Assembly: GCF_900113115.1 (NCBI RefSeq)
Contig: NZ_FOOF01000001.1
Location: 62,001-126,000 of the forward strand
Source: Duganella sp. CF458
GTDB taxonomy: Bacteria > Pseudomonadota > Gammaproteobacteria > Burkholderiales > Burkholderiaceae_D
DNA length: 64,000 nucleotides
Direction of reading: 5' to 3'
Positions within the stretch are counted from its first letter, which is position 1. Every line of letters starts with the position of its first letter. The notes beneath the pieces are model-generated. The model was given only the letters and a program-made list of their open reading frames with translations, was not told the DNA's origin and did no database searches. A program made the position numbers and the translations under genes. Positions 18,093-26,407 of this stretch are shown here, piece after piece.

Positions 18093-18398
18093 ATGGTTAC
18101 CTGCTACCTCCGCTACATTATCGACCCGCACAAGCTTAAGGAATTCGAGCATTACGGGAAAATCTGGATTCCACTGGTCGAAAAATTTGGCGGCACGCAC
18201 CACGGTTACTTCCTGCCTTCCGAGGGCGCGAGCGATGTCGCATTGGCGATGTTTTCGTTCCCAAGCCTGGCGAAGTATGAGGAATACCGCATCAAGTCTT
18301 TCGACGACCCCGAGTGCCAGGCTGCATTCAAATATGCAGAAGAAACGCGCTGCTTCCTTAGCTACGAAAGAAGCTTCTTCCGTCCCGTTTTCGCATAA
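18093..18398 (+). CDS. NIPSNAP family protein
   Basis: 101 residues, a dimeric alpha-beta barrel-like ferredoxin fold: MVTCYLRYIIDPHKLKEFEHYGKIW, GGTHHGYFLPSEG, ALAMFSFPSLAKYEEYRIKSFDDPE. These match the short bacterial NIPSNAP proteins, whose role is unclear. It is the last of the small genes before the convergent anaerobic ribonucleotide reductase operon. Confidence 0.8.
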   Translation: MVTCYLRYIIDPHKLKEFEHYGKIWIPLVEKFGGTHHGYFLPSEGASDVALAMFSFPSLAKYEEYRIKSFDDPECQAAFKYAEETRCFLSYERSFFRPVFA

Positions 18399-18417
18399 GT
18401 CCTGAAAAAGAAGTGCG

Positions 18418-19128
18418 TTAGCCATCCGCCCGCCTGAGCGTGAAATGACGAAATCTGGACTTCACCTGTCCTAGCATCTCGCTGTCCAGCGCGCCCTCGC
18501 TGGACGAATCAATCAGATCTTGCGCGCGGCAACCCACTGAACGGAAGTCCTGCAGTGCATACGTCTTGCAGCCCATGTCGGCAATCTGCCGCGTCAACGC
18601 GGAAATATGCCGGCGGGTGGTCAGCGCGGGATGGACTGTGGTCCTGAGTTCGTATGGCACGCCACTGTCGATGACTAGACGAGCAGCGGCGTGCGCCGCT
18701 TTCCCACTGCCGCTGGCACCGGTGATGTCGTCGTACGCGTCGAATGATGTCTTGATATCGAGGCCTATCCAGTCCACCAGCGGCAAGACCTGCTTCAAGC
18801 GTTCCGGGTAGATGCCAGCGGAGTGCAGGCCCACTTTGAAGCCCAGCGCCTTCACGCTGCGCATGGCGCTCTCCAGCGCGGGGTCGATGGTTGGTTCGCC
18901 TCCGGAAAACACTACCGCATCAAGCAACCCGGCCCTGCCGGCGAGGAAGGCGAGCAGTTCACCCCATGCCAGCGCAGGCGTACCGTCCCGCGGCTGCAAG
19001 TGGGGGTTGTGGCAGTAGCCGCAGCGCCAGGGACAGCCCTGGACGAACACCACGGCTGCCAGCTCGCCGGGATAGTCGGTCGACGTGAACTTTGTGTAGC
19101 CGCCGACCTTGAGCTTCTTGTCAGCCAT
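18418..19128 (-). CDS. nrdG: Anaerobic ribonucleotide reductase activating protein (radical SAM)
   Basis: 236 residues. Uses S-adenosylmethionine and a [4Fe-4S] cluster to install the glycyl radical on the class III reductase. The cluster motif is CPWRCGYC (Cys32, Cys36, Cys39) in the usual CX3CX2C spacing, followed by FSGGEPTIDP, the radical-SAM GGE motif. The start at 19128 is the family N-terminus (MADKKLKVGGY); upstream codons in the frame are shadow. It overlaps the stop of the 57-codon radical-domain gene by 8 bases, so the three genes form an operon. Confidence 0.93.
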   Translation of the reverse strand: MADKKLKVGGYTKFTSTDYPGELAAVVFVQGCPWRCGYCHNPHLQPRDGTPALAWGELLAFLAGRAGLLDAVVFSGGEPTIDPALESAMRSVKALGFKVGLHSAGIYPERLKQVLPLVDWIGLDIKTSFDAYDDITGASGSGKAAHAAARLVIDSGVPYELRTTVHPALTTRRHISALTRQIADMGCKTYALQDFRSVGCRAQDLIDSSSEGALDSEMLGQVKSRFRHFTLRRADG

Positions 19129-19294
19129 TATTCCGCTGCTCGACAAAATAAGTGCGCTCGTTGAACTCGCCTTTCTTGCCGACGTTGAAGGACGAGTACG
19201 GGCGATGGTAGCCCATGACACGCGTCCAGATCTCGCAAGGCTGGCGCTCGGCGTTGTCCAGCGTGATGTCCTGGTTTGGTTGATTGGCGTTCAT
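19121..19294 (-). CDS. Separate glycyl-radical domain of class III ribonucleotide reductase
   Basis: 57 residues, too short for most gene finders. The C-terminal two thirds read CEIWTRVMGYHRPYSSFN, then KKGEFNERTYF, i.e. the glycyl-radical tail that normally ends NrdD: RVMGY holds the radical Gly (Gly28), with the family's conserved Arg and Tyr around it. It has its own GAGGAG ribosome-binding site and ATG, 10 bases after the stop of the nrdD gene and in a different frame, and it overlaps nrdG by 8 bases. The large NrdD protein ends after its Zn-finger region and has no radical motif. I infer that this peptide docks on NrdD and carries the radical in trans, comparable to GrcA with pyruvate formate-lyase. 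Confidence 0.85.
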   Translation of the reverse strand: MNANQPNQDITLDNAERQPCEIWTRVMGYHRPYSSFNVGKKGEFNERTYFVEQRNNG

Positions 19295-19304
19295 GCATAT
19301 CTCC

Positions 19305-21026
19305 TCAGTTGATTGAAAGTTCGCGCGTCTTGCGCGCAATGATGTCCTCATCGCATTTGGGACAGAATTCGTGCTTGCCGCTTAAGTAGCCGTGTTTTGG
19401 ACAGATCGAGAAGGTCGGCGTGACTGTGATGTACGGAAGGCGGAAACGTGTCAATGCCCGCTGCACCAGGCGCCGGCATGCGTCGGCGCTGGAGACCTGC
19501 TCGGTCATATACAAGTGCAGGACTGTGCCGCCGGTGTATTTCCTTTGCAGGCCGTCCTGCAGCTCCAGCGCCTCGAACGGATCGTCGGTAAAGCCGACTG
19601 GAAGCTGCGAAGAGTTGGTGTAGTACGGCATTTCCTTCGTGCCCGCCTGGAGAATCTGCGGCATGCGCACGCGGTCCTCCTTGGCGAAGCGGTACGTCGT
19701 GCCTTCGGCAGGCGTCGCCTCGAGGTTAAACATGTGACCCGTCTGCTCCTGGAACTCCAGCATGCGGCCGCGGATGTGATCGAGCAGTCGTACCGCAAGC
19801 GCAGCGCCAGCGTCGGTCGTGATGTCTTCCTGATCGCCGCTGAAGTTTCGGATCATTTCATTGATGCCGTTCACGCCGAGCGTCGAAAAGTGGTTGCGCA
19901 GTGTGCCGAGATAGCGCTTTGTATAGGGGAACAGGCCGCCATCCATCAGTCGCTGGATGACCTGGCGCTTGATCTCAAGGCTGGTCTTCCCCAATTCGAG
20001 CAATTCGTCCACGCGGGCGAACAGCGCCGCCTCGTCGCCGGCATACAGGTAACCCAGGCGGGCACAATTCAGTGTGACCACGCCAAGTGAACCGGTTTGT
20101 TCGGCCGATCCAAACAGGCCATTGCCTCGCTTGAGCAATTCGCGCAGGTCAAGCTGCAAGCGGCAGCACATGGAGCGGATCATGTTCGGCTTGAGTTCCG
20201 AGTTCACGAAGTTCTGGAAGTAAGGCAAGCCGTAGCGGGCCGTCATTTCGAACAGCAATTCCGCGTTCGGACCGTGCCAGTCGAAATCCGGCGTGATATT
20301 GTAGGTCGGGATCGGGAAGGTGAAGGCGCGGCCCTTGGCGTCGCCACCCATCATTACTTCGATGTAGGCGCGGTTGATCATGTCCATCTCGGCCTGCAGG
20401 TCACCGTAGGTGAAGGGCATCTCCTCTCCGGCGATCAAGGGCACCTGCTGCTGCAAGTCTTCCGGGCAGGTCCAGTCGAAGGTCAGGTTGGTGAACGGTG
20501 TTTGCGTGCCCCAGCGCGAAGGGACGTTCAGGTTATAGATCAGCTCCTGCATGGTCTGCTGTACCTGCTCGTATCCCAGCTTGTCCTTGCGGACGTAAGG
20601 TGCCAGGTAGGTATCGAAGGAACTAAATGCCTGCGCGCCGGCCCACTCGTTCTGCAGCGTGCCAAGGAAGTTCACGATCTGGCCGGCCGCGCTGGACAGG
20701 TGCTTCGGCGGAGCCGATTCCACTTTTCCCGGCACCCCGTTCAAGCCCTCGTTCAACAAAGTGCGCAACGACCAGCCGGCGCAGTAACCGGCCAGCATGT
20801 CGAGGTCGTGGATGTGGATGTCGGCATTGCGGTGCGCCTCGCCGACCTCGCACGGGTAGATGTGATCGAGCCAGTAGTTGGCAACCATCTTGCCGGAGAT
20901 GTTGAGGATCATCCCGCCCAGCGAATAGCCCTGGTTGGCGTTGGCATTCACGCGCCAGTCGAGCTGCTGGAGGTATTCGTTGATTGAGGACTCCACGTCC
21001 ACTGTGGTTTTGCGGGTTTGACTCAT
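19305..21026 (-). CDS. nrdD: Anaerobic ribonucleoside-triphosphate reductase catalytic chain lacking its radical tail
   Basis: 573 residues. Converts NTPs to dNTPs without oxygen. Visible family features: VNFLGTLQNEWAGAQAF, RSMCCRLQLD, NGLFGSAEQTGSLGVVTLNCARLGYL, and near the end CPKHGYLSGKHEFCPKC (metal-binding Cys/His cluster). The chain stops 15 or so residues later (ELSIN) where other members continue into the glycyl-radical tail, and that tail is supplied by the neighbouring 57-codon gene. There is no N-terminal ATP cone, so allosteric control may differ from E. coli NrdD. The promoter carries two NrdR boxes. Confidence 0.93.
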   Translation of the reverse strand: MSQTRKTTVDVESSINEYLQQLDWRVNANANQGYSLGGMILNISGKMVANYWLDHIYPCEVGEAHRNADIHIHDLDMLAGYCAGWSLRTLLNEGLNGVPGKVESAPPKHLSSAAGQIVNFLGTLQNEWAGAQAFSSFDTYLAPYVRKDKLGYEQVQQTMQELIYNLNVPSRWGTQTPFTNLTFDWTCPEDLQQQVPLIAGEEMPFTYGDLQAEMDMINRAYIEVMMGGDAKGRAFTFPIPTYNITPDFDWHGPNAELLFEMTARYGLPYFQNFVNSELKPNMIRSMCCRLQLDLRELLKRGNGLFGSAEQTGSLGVVTLNCARLGYLYAGDEAALFARVDELLELGKTSLEIKRQVIQRLMDGGLFPYTKRYLGTLRNHFSTLGVNGINEMIRNFSGDQEDITTDAGAALAVRLLDHIRGRMLEFQEQTGHMFNLEATPAEGTTYRFAKEDRVRMPQILQAGTKEMPYYTNSSQLPVGFTDDPFEALELQDGLQRKYTGGTVLHLYMTEQVSSADACRRLVQRALTRFRLPYITVTPTFSICPKHGYLSGKHEFCPKCDEDIIARKTRELSIN

Positions 21027-21034
21027 CGCTTTAT

Positions 21035-21050
21035 GAACTACATGTTGTGA
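21035..21050. promoter_or_regulatory. NrdR box, promoter-distal to the upstream one (next to nrdD start)
   Basis: 16 bases fitting the NrdR consensus acaCwAtATaTwGtgt at the invariant CTA/AT/T(T)G positions (CTACATGTTGTG in the core). It ends 9 bases from the nrdD ATG and lies 31 bases, three helical turns, from the second box at 21066, the spacing typical of tandem NrdR operators. Confidence 0.75.
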
Positions 21051-21065
21051 TGAACTGAATGTTAC

Positions 21066-21081
21066 ACACTAAATATAGTGA
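21066..21081. promoter_or_regulatory. NrdR box upstream of nrdD
   Basis: ACACTAAATATAGTGA matches the NrdR consensus at 14 of 16 positions. Together with the box at 21035 it marks repression by the (d)ATP-sensing regulator NrdR, which is established for class I, II and III ribonucleotide reductase genes. I saw no NrdR gene in this window. Confidence 0.85.
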
Positions 21082-21167
21082 AAAGCATGTGCAAAAATGC
21101 CGTTTTTTGATTTCCTTGATCTGGTTTAAATTTGATAAGATTCGTGCAAATTTCTTGGAGATCAGCC

Positions 21168-21599
21168 ATGACCTTTGTTCGCGCGCTTTGTCTTTTTGCT
21201 GCCCTGACCCTGAATTCAGCGACAGCGGCACCAACGCCGGAGCAGGAAGTGATGGCCGTCACGCAAGCGGCGTGTGAAGCTTTTCGATTGCGCGATATTC
21301 CAGCGCTGGAGCGCTTGCTGGCTCCCGAATTCAATCTCGTGAGCTCAAACTCCGACATTCAAAGCCGCGCGCAAGCGATTCAGGAAGTTCGCGACGGCGA
21401 TCCCCAGTACGATCGCTTTGAGAACCACAGCATGTCCGCACGCGTGTATGGCGATGCGGCCATCGTCCAGGGCATTACGTCGCTCAAAGGCCGCTCGGGC
21501 GGAAAGCCGTTTGCGCTGGACGTTCGATTCACTGATACCCTGGTGCGTGTTAAGGGTAGTTGGACGATTGTAGTAAGCCATGTAACCAGGATTCCATGA
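21168..21599 (+). CDS. Periplasmic NTF2-like (DUF4440-type) protein
   Basis: 143 residues: a signal peptide (MTFVRALCLFAALTLNSATA), then an NTF2-like domain with VMAVTQAACEAFRLRDIPALERLLAPEFNLV and the strands ending TDTLVRVKGSWTIVVSHVTRI, typical of DUF4440. Function unknown; such secreted domains bind small ligands. The ATG at 21168 has GGAG seven to eight bases upstream. Its stop overlaps the next gene (ATGA), so the pair is coupled. Confidence 0.75.
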   Translation: MTFVRALCLFAALTLNSATAAPTPEQEVMAVTQAACEAFRLRDIPALERLLAPEFNLVSSNSDIQSRAQAIQEVRDGDPQYDRFENHSMSARVYGDAAIVQGITSLKGRSGGKPFALDVRFTDTLVRVKGSWTIVVSHVTRIP

Positions 21600-21919
21600 A
21601 GCGAGCACTTTTCATTTGCACACAAAACCGTCTGCGCAGCCCGACGGCGGAACACGTATTTGCCGGATGGCCGGATGTGGAGACCGATTCGGCGGGCCTT
21701 GGCAATGATGCCGACGTAGCGCAGTCGACCGAGCAGATAGCATGGGCGAACATCATCTTCGTGATGGAGAAAGCTCATCGCAATCGCCTTTCCAGGAATT
21801 TCAGGGCGCACCTGAACGGAAAGCGCGTGATCTGCCTCGATATACCTGACGATTACGAATATATGCAGGCCGAGCTGGTCCGGCTTCTGGAAATCAAAGC
21901 CGGCAAGTTCCTGCGCTGA
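21596..21919 (+). CDS. Low-molecular-weight protein tyrosine phosphatase-like protein
   Basis: 107 residues. The P-loop CTQNRLRSPTAE places Cys8 and Arg14 in the CX5R arrangement of LMW phosphatases, and DIPDDY near the C-terminus supplies the general-acid Asp. It is shorter than the classical 150-residue enzymes, matching the compact subgroup common in proteobacteria. The substrate is unknown. The start overlaps the preceding stop by four bases. Confidence 0.82.
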   Translation: MKRALFICTQNRLRSPTAEHVFAGWPDVETDSAGLGNDADVAQSTEQIAWANIIFVMEKAHRNRLSRNFRAHLNGKRVICLDIPDDYEYMQAELVRLLEIKAGKFLR

Positions 21920-22073
21920 TCGCACGCCGCCAATGTCCAATCATTCGATCGTTCTACGCTAGAGTCCGTGCCGAGAGATACCAGTTCAAGCGCATCGACA
22001 ATGCGCGTCGTTACCAAAAGAGCGGACCGGATTATTTGCTATGCTGGAGCTTCTCGCCACGCGGAGAATGACC

Positions 22074-22310
22074 ATGCCCATCAAAAGCGTTGACGATTAT
22101 GAGATCGAGTTCACAGGCGAACTGCTGGAAGGCACGACGCAATGGGGCGCCTACGTTTCCATCTTCGCCCCATCCGCGAACCCGATGCATATGACCCACA
22201 TCTACCCAAAACGACGCGTGTCGGCAGACCTTACTTTACTTGACCAGCATGCCGCTGAGGCCGAGGCGGAGCGCGCGGCATTGAAAATCCTGGAAGACTT
22301 GCGCTCCTGA
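22074..22310 (+). CDS. Hypothetical small protein
   Basis: 78 residues. Soluble, begins MPIKSVDDYEIEFTGELLEGTTQWGAYVSIF, then PMHMTHIYPKRRVSADLTLLDQHAAEAEAERAALKILEDL, i.e. a beta part and a C-terminal helix. No family recognised. The start is set by GGAG (22063-22066) seven bases before ATG 22074; an ATG at 22068 is too close to it. Four bases separate its stop from the CPBP protease gene, so they probably share a message. Confidence 0.6.
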   Translation: MPIKSVDDYEIEFTGELLEGTTQWGAYVSIFAPSANPMHMTHIYPKRRVSADLTLLDQHAAEAEAERAALKILEDLRS

Positions 22311-22314
22311 CCCT

Positions 22315-22938
22315 ATGACCCAAGACGCCAAAATCCGGTTCACTCTCGGCCGGCAACTTCGCACGTGCGCGATCCTATCCGCAATTGCCATCGCAATCAT
22401 CGCGCTGCTGCACGACAAGCCTAATATGCCCAAGCTGCTGGCCGGGCTGCCCCTACCTCAGCAGGCAGGCGTAGGCCTGGCGGTTGGCATGCTGTACTGG
22501 ATATTCGGCGTCATTGGCTTCAAATATGCTGCTGCGCGAAAGACTAACGAAGCCACCGTTGAGAGCTACAGCCGTTTGGACTTGAGAGGCTGGAACCCTG
22601 TATGGATTGCATTGGCGGCTGGCTTTGGAGAAGAGCTGCTGTTCCGTGGCGCGTTGCAGCCCATGCTTGGCATATGGCTCACGTCCGCGCTATTCGTGCT
22701 CGCGCATATCAAGGCCTACAACTTCAACCAGCTGAATGGCCGCGTGCTGATCCAGGCCGGGGGCGTCTTCGTTGTGAGTGTCTTCTTCGGCTTCGTTGCG
22801 CAGTATGTCGGACTGGTCGCCGCAATGATTATTCATGCCGCCATCGATATCGCCGGCCTGCTCGCAATCCGCCGCATGTCAATGCAGGGCACGGCAGCCC
22901 CGCAAGCTACTGCGCGTGCAGCAGGTCGACTTCCGTAA
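22315..22938 (+). CDS. CPBP family intramembrane glutamic protease
   Basis: 207 residues with six or so membrane helices. The catalytic signatures are present: FGEELLFRGALQP (EExxxR), FVLAHI (FxxxH) and IIHAAIDIAG (HxxxD), as in the Rce1/CAAX-protease-and-bacteriocin-processing group. Function unknown in bacteria beyond bacteriocin self-immunity and peptide processing in some species. The 3' end overlaps the convergent histidine kinase gene by 32 bases. Confidence 0.87.
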   Translation: MTQDAKIRFTLGRQLRTCAILSAIAIAIIALLHDKPNMPKLLAGLPLPQQAGVGLAVGMLYWIFGVIGFKYAAARKTNEATVESYSRLDLRGWNPVWIALAAGFGEELLFRGALQPMLGIWLTSALFVLAHIKAYNFNQLNGRVLIQAGGVFVVSVFFGFVAQYVGLVAAMIIHAAIDIAGLLAIRRMSMQGTAAPQATARAAGRLP

Positions 22939-25222
22939 GCACATCCTTGGCGGGAGCATTGCGCGGCAAGGCGATGATCACGGTAGTGCCTTTGCCAACT
23001 TCGGAGTCAACGTGGATGGTGCCGCGCAATACACCGGTGACGAGGTTATAGACGATATTCATGCCCAAGCCTGAACCACCCTGCCCCATCTTGGTGGTGA
23101 AGAAGGGATCGTACACCTGGCGCAGCGTGCGCGCGCTCATGCCGTTGCCATCGTCGGCGAAGCGCAGTTCGACATTCTCATCGTCCATTTCAACGCCGCT
23201 GATGGTGATGTGTCCCGACTCGCGCCCCTCGAATGCATGCATGATGGCGTTCTGAATTAGGTTGCTCAACACCTGTCCCACGCTGCCGGGATAGGAGATG
23301 AAGTTCAGCGTTTCCGGCATCCACACCTTCACTTCGCAGTTGGCGCGCCGTAGCTGGGCAGAGTAAGCAGCAAGCGTGTCGTGCACGACCCCATGCAAGT
23401 TGAAGGAACGCCTCTTGTCGGACGTCTGGTCGACGGCTACCTGCTTGAAGGAGTGGATCAGGTCTGCCGCGCGCGTCAGCGAGTTGGTGATGATCGAACA
23501 CGCCATGCGCGCATCCTTCAAGTGCGTGTCGAGGGCCGAACGCTTGATGCCGCCTTCGGTAAGTTGGCGTTCGAACTCCTTGCACATATCGCTCAACGCC
23601 GTCGCTGTCAGCAGGCTGTTGCCGATTGGCGTATTCAGTTCATGCGCAATGCCTGCCACCAGCGCGCCGAGCGACGCCATTTTCTCGGAGGTGATCAGGT
23701 TGGCCTGCGCCTGCTTCAACGTCAACAGCACGGCAGACAAATCCTTGTGCGCCAACTCCACGTTGGCCTTCTGCAGCGCCAGCTCGCTCAGGCTGCGTTC
23801 CAGGCCATGCTTGGTGTCGACCAGCGCTGCCTCGGTCTGTTTGCGCTCCGTAATATCGATAATCACCCACACGCAGCCCTTGCGCGGCTCGTTCTGGTCC
23901 AGCATGCGTCCATTCACCATGCACCACAAGCGCCGGCCATTGGCGCTGGCCAGCTCCAACTCGAAATGCATCGGCGTGTCATCGGCCACGCAGGCAAAAG
24001 GATCGCTAAGTCCGCCCGTCAGCATATTGCAGGCACGGCCCGCCAGTTGGCCTGGCTGGTAGCCCATCATCTCCTCCAGCCCCCGGTTGCAGCGCACGAT
24101 CACGCCGTTGGCGAACAAGCCGATGCCGACGATGGCGCTGTCCTGCAACGCGCGCAATTCGTCGGCCGTAATGCGCAGCTTTTGCGCCAGGGCGCGGCGC
24201 CTCTGCAGCGTCATGATCTGTGCGCCAATCAAGGAGCTGATGATGAAACCGGCCAGGGCAATCACGGTAATCAGCCTGAGATCGCGGCTATAGCGCTCGC
24301 CCGCATGGCCTTCAAAATTCATGACCCAGCGCCGTTCGCCGACATCGAGCGGGATCTTGCCGACCAGGCCAGGCAACGCCGGCAAGCGGTCGCCCGACCC
24401 AAGCTTGCCGAAGCTGTTGAACATCAGGTTATCGACATTGGGCTGCATATTGCCGCCATCATTGATGTAGCCGGCGTCGTTGATGCTGACGTAGAGATGC
24501 TGCAGCATCGGGCTGTCGATGGTTTCCGACATCAGGTCGTTCACGCGGAATACGATCGCCACAAAGCCCACCAGCGCCGCATCGCGCTCCTGTTCCGTCA
24601 GCAGCGACGCACCGCGCCGATAGATGGGGGCGCGCGCCACGAATCCCGGCTGGCCGCTGGCATCCTGCACCAGCGTAATGCGTTCCGTGGCCACTACGCG
24701 GCCGGTGGCTTTCCCCAGTTGCAGGGCCTTGTAATGGGGTGCCAATGCGGCCAGGTCGAGGCCGAAGGCATTTTCATTGCCACGCATCGGCTCGTTGTAT
24801 TCGATCAGGAAGTGCTCCGGCCGCACCGATGCAGGGTGCACCTTGTAGTCCGGGTAGCCGCCGCTTTGCAGGCTGTCATCGGCGCGGATGCGTGCTGCAT
24901 AAGTATCTAGTTGACTGGATGACACGCGCCGCACGAACTGAATGGCCTGGAAGCCGGGATAGCGGCGCTTGAGGTCCAGCTCGCGCACGTAGCGGCTGAA
25001 CTCCACGCGCGAGACATCGTCTTTGACCGCGAAGACGCCCTTAATGCTAAGCAGCATGTCGAAGTAGGTTTGCAGGCGAAGCTGGGTGTCGCGCGCAATC
25101 TTTTGCGTATCGCGCTGGAAGGCTTCATTGGTCTGGCGGTCCTGCACATTCACCACGAACATGCAGACCCACACGGTAACGCAAATACCGACAATGAAGG
25201 CCAGGTATCCGTGTATGCGCAT
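22907..25222 (-). CDS. CHASE-domain sensor histidine kinase with PAS domain
   Basis: 771-residue membrane kinase. Order: transmembrane helix 1 (residues about 5-25), periplasmic CHASE domain (about 40-260, with YPGFQAIQFVRRV and FLIEYNEPMRGNENAFGLDL), helix 2 (about 318-338), PAS domain (about 365-465 with C-terminal PAC, WVIIDITERK), coiled coil, phosphoacceptor helix with GIAHELNTPIGN (His near 526), and HATPase with NLIQNA, DDGNGMS, GGSGLGMNIVYN. CHASE binds cytokinin-like or other small extracellular ligands. It follows, on the same strand, an HD-GYP response regulator gene 77 bases upstream, its likely partner. Confidence 0.93.
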   Translation of the reverse strand: MRIHGYLAFIVGICVTVWVCMFVVNVQDRQTNEAFQRDTQKIARDTQLRLQTYFDMLLSIKGVFAVKDDVSRVEFSRYVRELDLKRRYPGFQAIQFVRRVSSSQLDTYAARIRADDSLQSGGYPDYKVHPASVRPEHFLIEYNEPMRGNENAFGLDLAALAPHYKALQLGKATGRVVATERITLVQDASGQPGFVARAPIYRRGASLLTEQERDAALVGFVAIVFRVNDLMSETIDSPMLQHLYVSINDAGYINDGGNMQPNVDNLMFNSFGKLGSGDRLPALPGLVGKIPLDVGERRWVMNFEGHAGERYSRDLRLITVIALAGFIISSLIGAQIMTLQRRRALAQKLRITADELRALQDSAIVGIGLFANGVIVRCNRGLEEMMGYQPGQLAGRACNMLTGGLSDPFACVADDTPMHFELELASANGRRLWCMVNGRMLDQNEPRKGCVWVIIDITERKQTEAALVDTKHGLERSLSELALQKANVELAHKDLSAVLLTLKQAQANLITSEKMASLGALVAGIAHELNTPIGNSLLTATALSDMCKEFERQLTEGGIKRSALDTHLKDARMACSIITNSLTRAADLIHSFKQVAVDQTSDKRRSFNLHGVVHDTLAAYSAQLRRANCEVKVWMPETLNFISYPGSVGQVLSNLIQNAIMHAFEGRESGHITISGVEMDDENVELRFADDGNGMSARTLRQVYDPFFTTKMGQGGSGLGMNIVYNLVTGVLRGTIHVDSEVGKGTTVIIALPRNAPAKDVLTEVDLLHAQ

Positions 25223-25299
25223 GCTTGCTCCGACGGGACTGTGGAGACGACTATAGCATAGGGAAACCCGTAATGCGCTGGGGAAACGGTCGGCCGTTG

Positions 25300-26367
25300 T
25301 TAGTCCGTCGCATCCTGGTATCGCTTCGAAATTTCCATCACCTTTTCCTCAGCGGCGAGCAAAGCGTCGACCACGTCCGGGTCGAATTGTTCACCGCTGC
25401 CTTGGCGGATCAGCTCGATGGCAGTCTCGTGCGTAAAGGCCGGACGGTACACGCGCTCGGACACCAGCGCATCATAGACATCGGCCACGGCAACCAGGCG
25501 CGCCGATACCGGAATGGCATCACCGGCCAGGCCTTGCGGATAGCCGGACCCGTCGTAGCGCTCCTGGTGACTAAAGGTGATTTCGCGCGCGAAGCGCAGG
25601 AAGCCGTTGGAGAAGCCCAGCTCACGCTCCACACCGGCAATGGCGTCGCGGCCATGCACGGTGTGCTGCTTCATGATCTCGAATTCCTCCGGCGTCAGGC
25701 GGCCCGGCTTGAGCAGGATCGCATCGGGGATGCGCACCTTGCCGATATCGTGCAGCGGGGCGGCCTTGAACAGCAAGGGGATATGCGCCTCCACCAGTTC
25801 CTCGGCAAAGCGTGGATTGCCCTGCAACTGGCGCGCCAGCGCCAGCACGATGTGCTGGATGCGGCGCAAATGCGATGGATTTTCTTCATCACGCCATTCG
25901 GCCAGGCTGGCGATGGCCCATGCCGCGGCGTCCGCGATCTGGCCCAGTTCGTTCAGCTGGTTGCGCTGGCGTTGAAGCCTGGCGCGCGCTTCGCGCAACT
26001 GCAAATGGGTGCCGATGCGGGCGCGCAGCAATTCCGGCACCAGTGGGCGCGCCACCACGTCAGAGGCACCCTCGGCAAGAGCGCTTTGCTCCAGTTCCGG
26101 CTGGCCGCGTTCGATCATGGCGATCAACGGAATGCTGGCGGTGTCCGGGTTGCCGCGCAAGCGTTGGCAAACCGCAAAGCCCACGCGCACCACGTCGACC
26201 AGGATCAAGTCCGGACGCGGTAGCTGCTGCGCGGCAGCCAAGGCGGCGTCGCCATCGTCGACCGCGCGCACGGCATACTTGTCTTCCAGCAGATGGCTGA
26301 GCTGTTGCAGGTGGTCGGCCGATCCGTCAACGATCAGCAGCAGCGGCTTGGTCTTTGGACTCTTCAT
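25300..26367 (-). CDS. HD-GYP cyclic-di-GMP phosphodiesterase with degenerate receiver
   Basis: 355 residues. The N-terminal REC-like domain (residues about 8-125) keeps a phosphorylatable-looking Asp58 in LILVDVVRV but has VDG instead of VDD at the acidic pocket, lacks the usual Thr/Ser, and has Arg in place of the invariant Lys (VVARPL). The C-terminal HD-GYP domain keeps LHDIGKV, SHQERYDGSGYP and VADVYDAL, so c-di-GMP hydrolysis is likely. ATG 26367 is chosen over upstream shadow sequence. Neighbours: CHASE kinase downstream, Cys-rich protein upstream. Switching may therefore be by protein contact rather than classical phosphotransfer. Confidence 0.87.
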   Translation of the reverse strand: MKSPKTKPLLLIVDGSADHLQQLSHLLEDKYAVRAVDDGDAALAAAQQLPRPDLILVDVVRVGFAVCQRLRGNPDTASIPLIAMIERGQPELEQSALAEGASDVVARPLVPELLRARIGTHLQLREARARLQRQRNQLNELGQIADAAAWAIASLAEWRDEENPSHLRRIQHIVLALARQLQGNPRFAEELVEAHIPLLFKAAPLHDIGKVRIPDAILLKPGRLTPEEFEIMKQHTVHGRDAIAGVERELGFSNGFLRFAREITFSHQERYDGSGYPQGLAGDAIPVSARLVAVADVYDALVSERVYRPAFTHETAIELIRQGSGEQFDPDVVDALLAAEEKVMEISKRYQDATD

Positions 26368-26407
26368 TGCGGCATGATACCGCACGGGAACTGCGTACAG
26401 GGAACGT

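Noticed and set aside
19305-19330. Programmed frameshift joining nrdD to the radical tail
   Set aside because: No slippery run precedes the nrdD stop, and the small gene has its own start signals, so separate translation is the simpler reading.
19296-19351. N-terminal extension of the radical-domain gene to 19351
   Set aside because: It would run into the nrdD coding end and lacks a ribosome-binding site, while ATG 19294 has GAGGAG.
21107-21120. TTGAT repeated near nrdD, considered as an FNR site
   Set aside because: The two halves are direct (TTGAT-N4-TTGAT), not inverted as FNR requires; NrdR boxes explain the region better.
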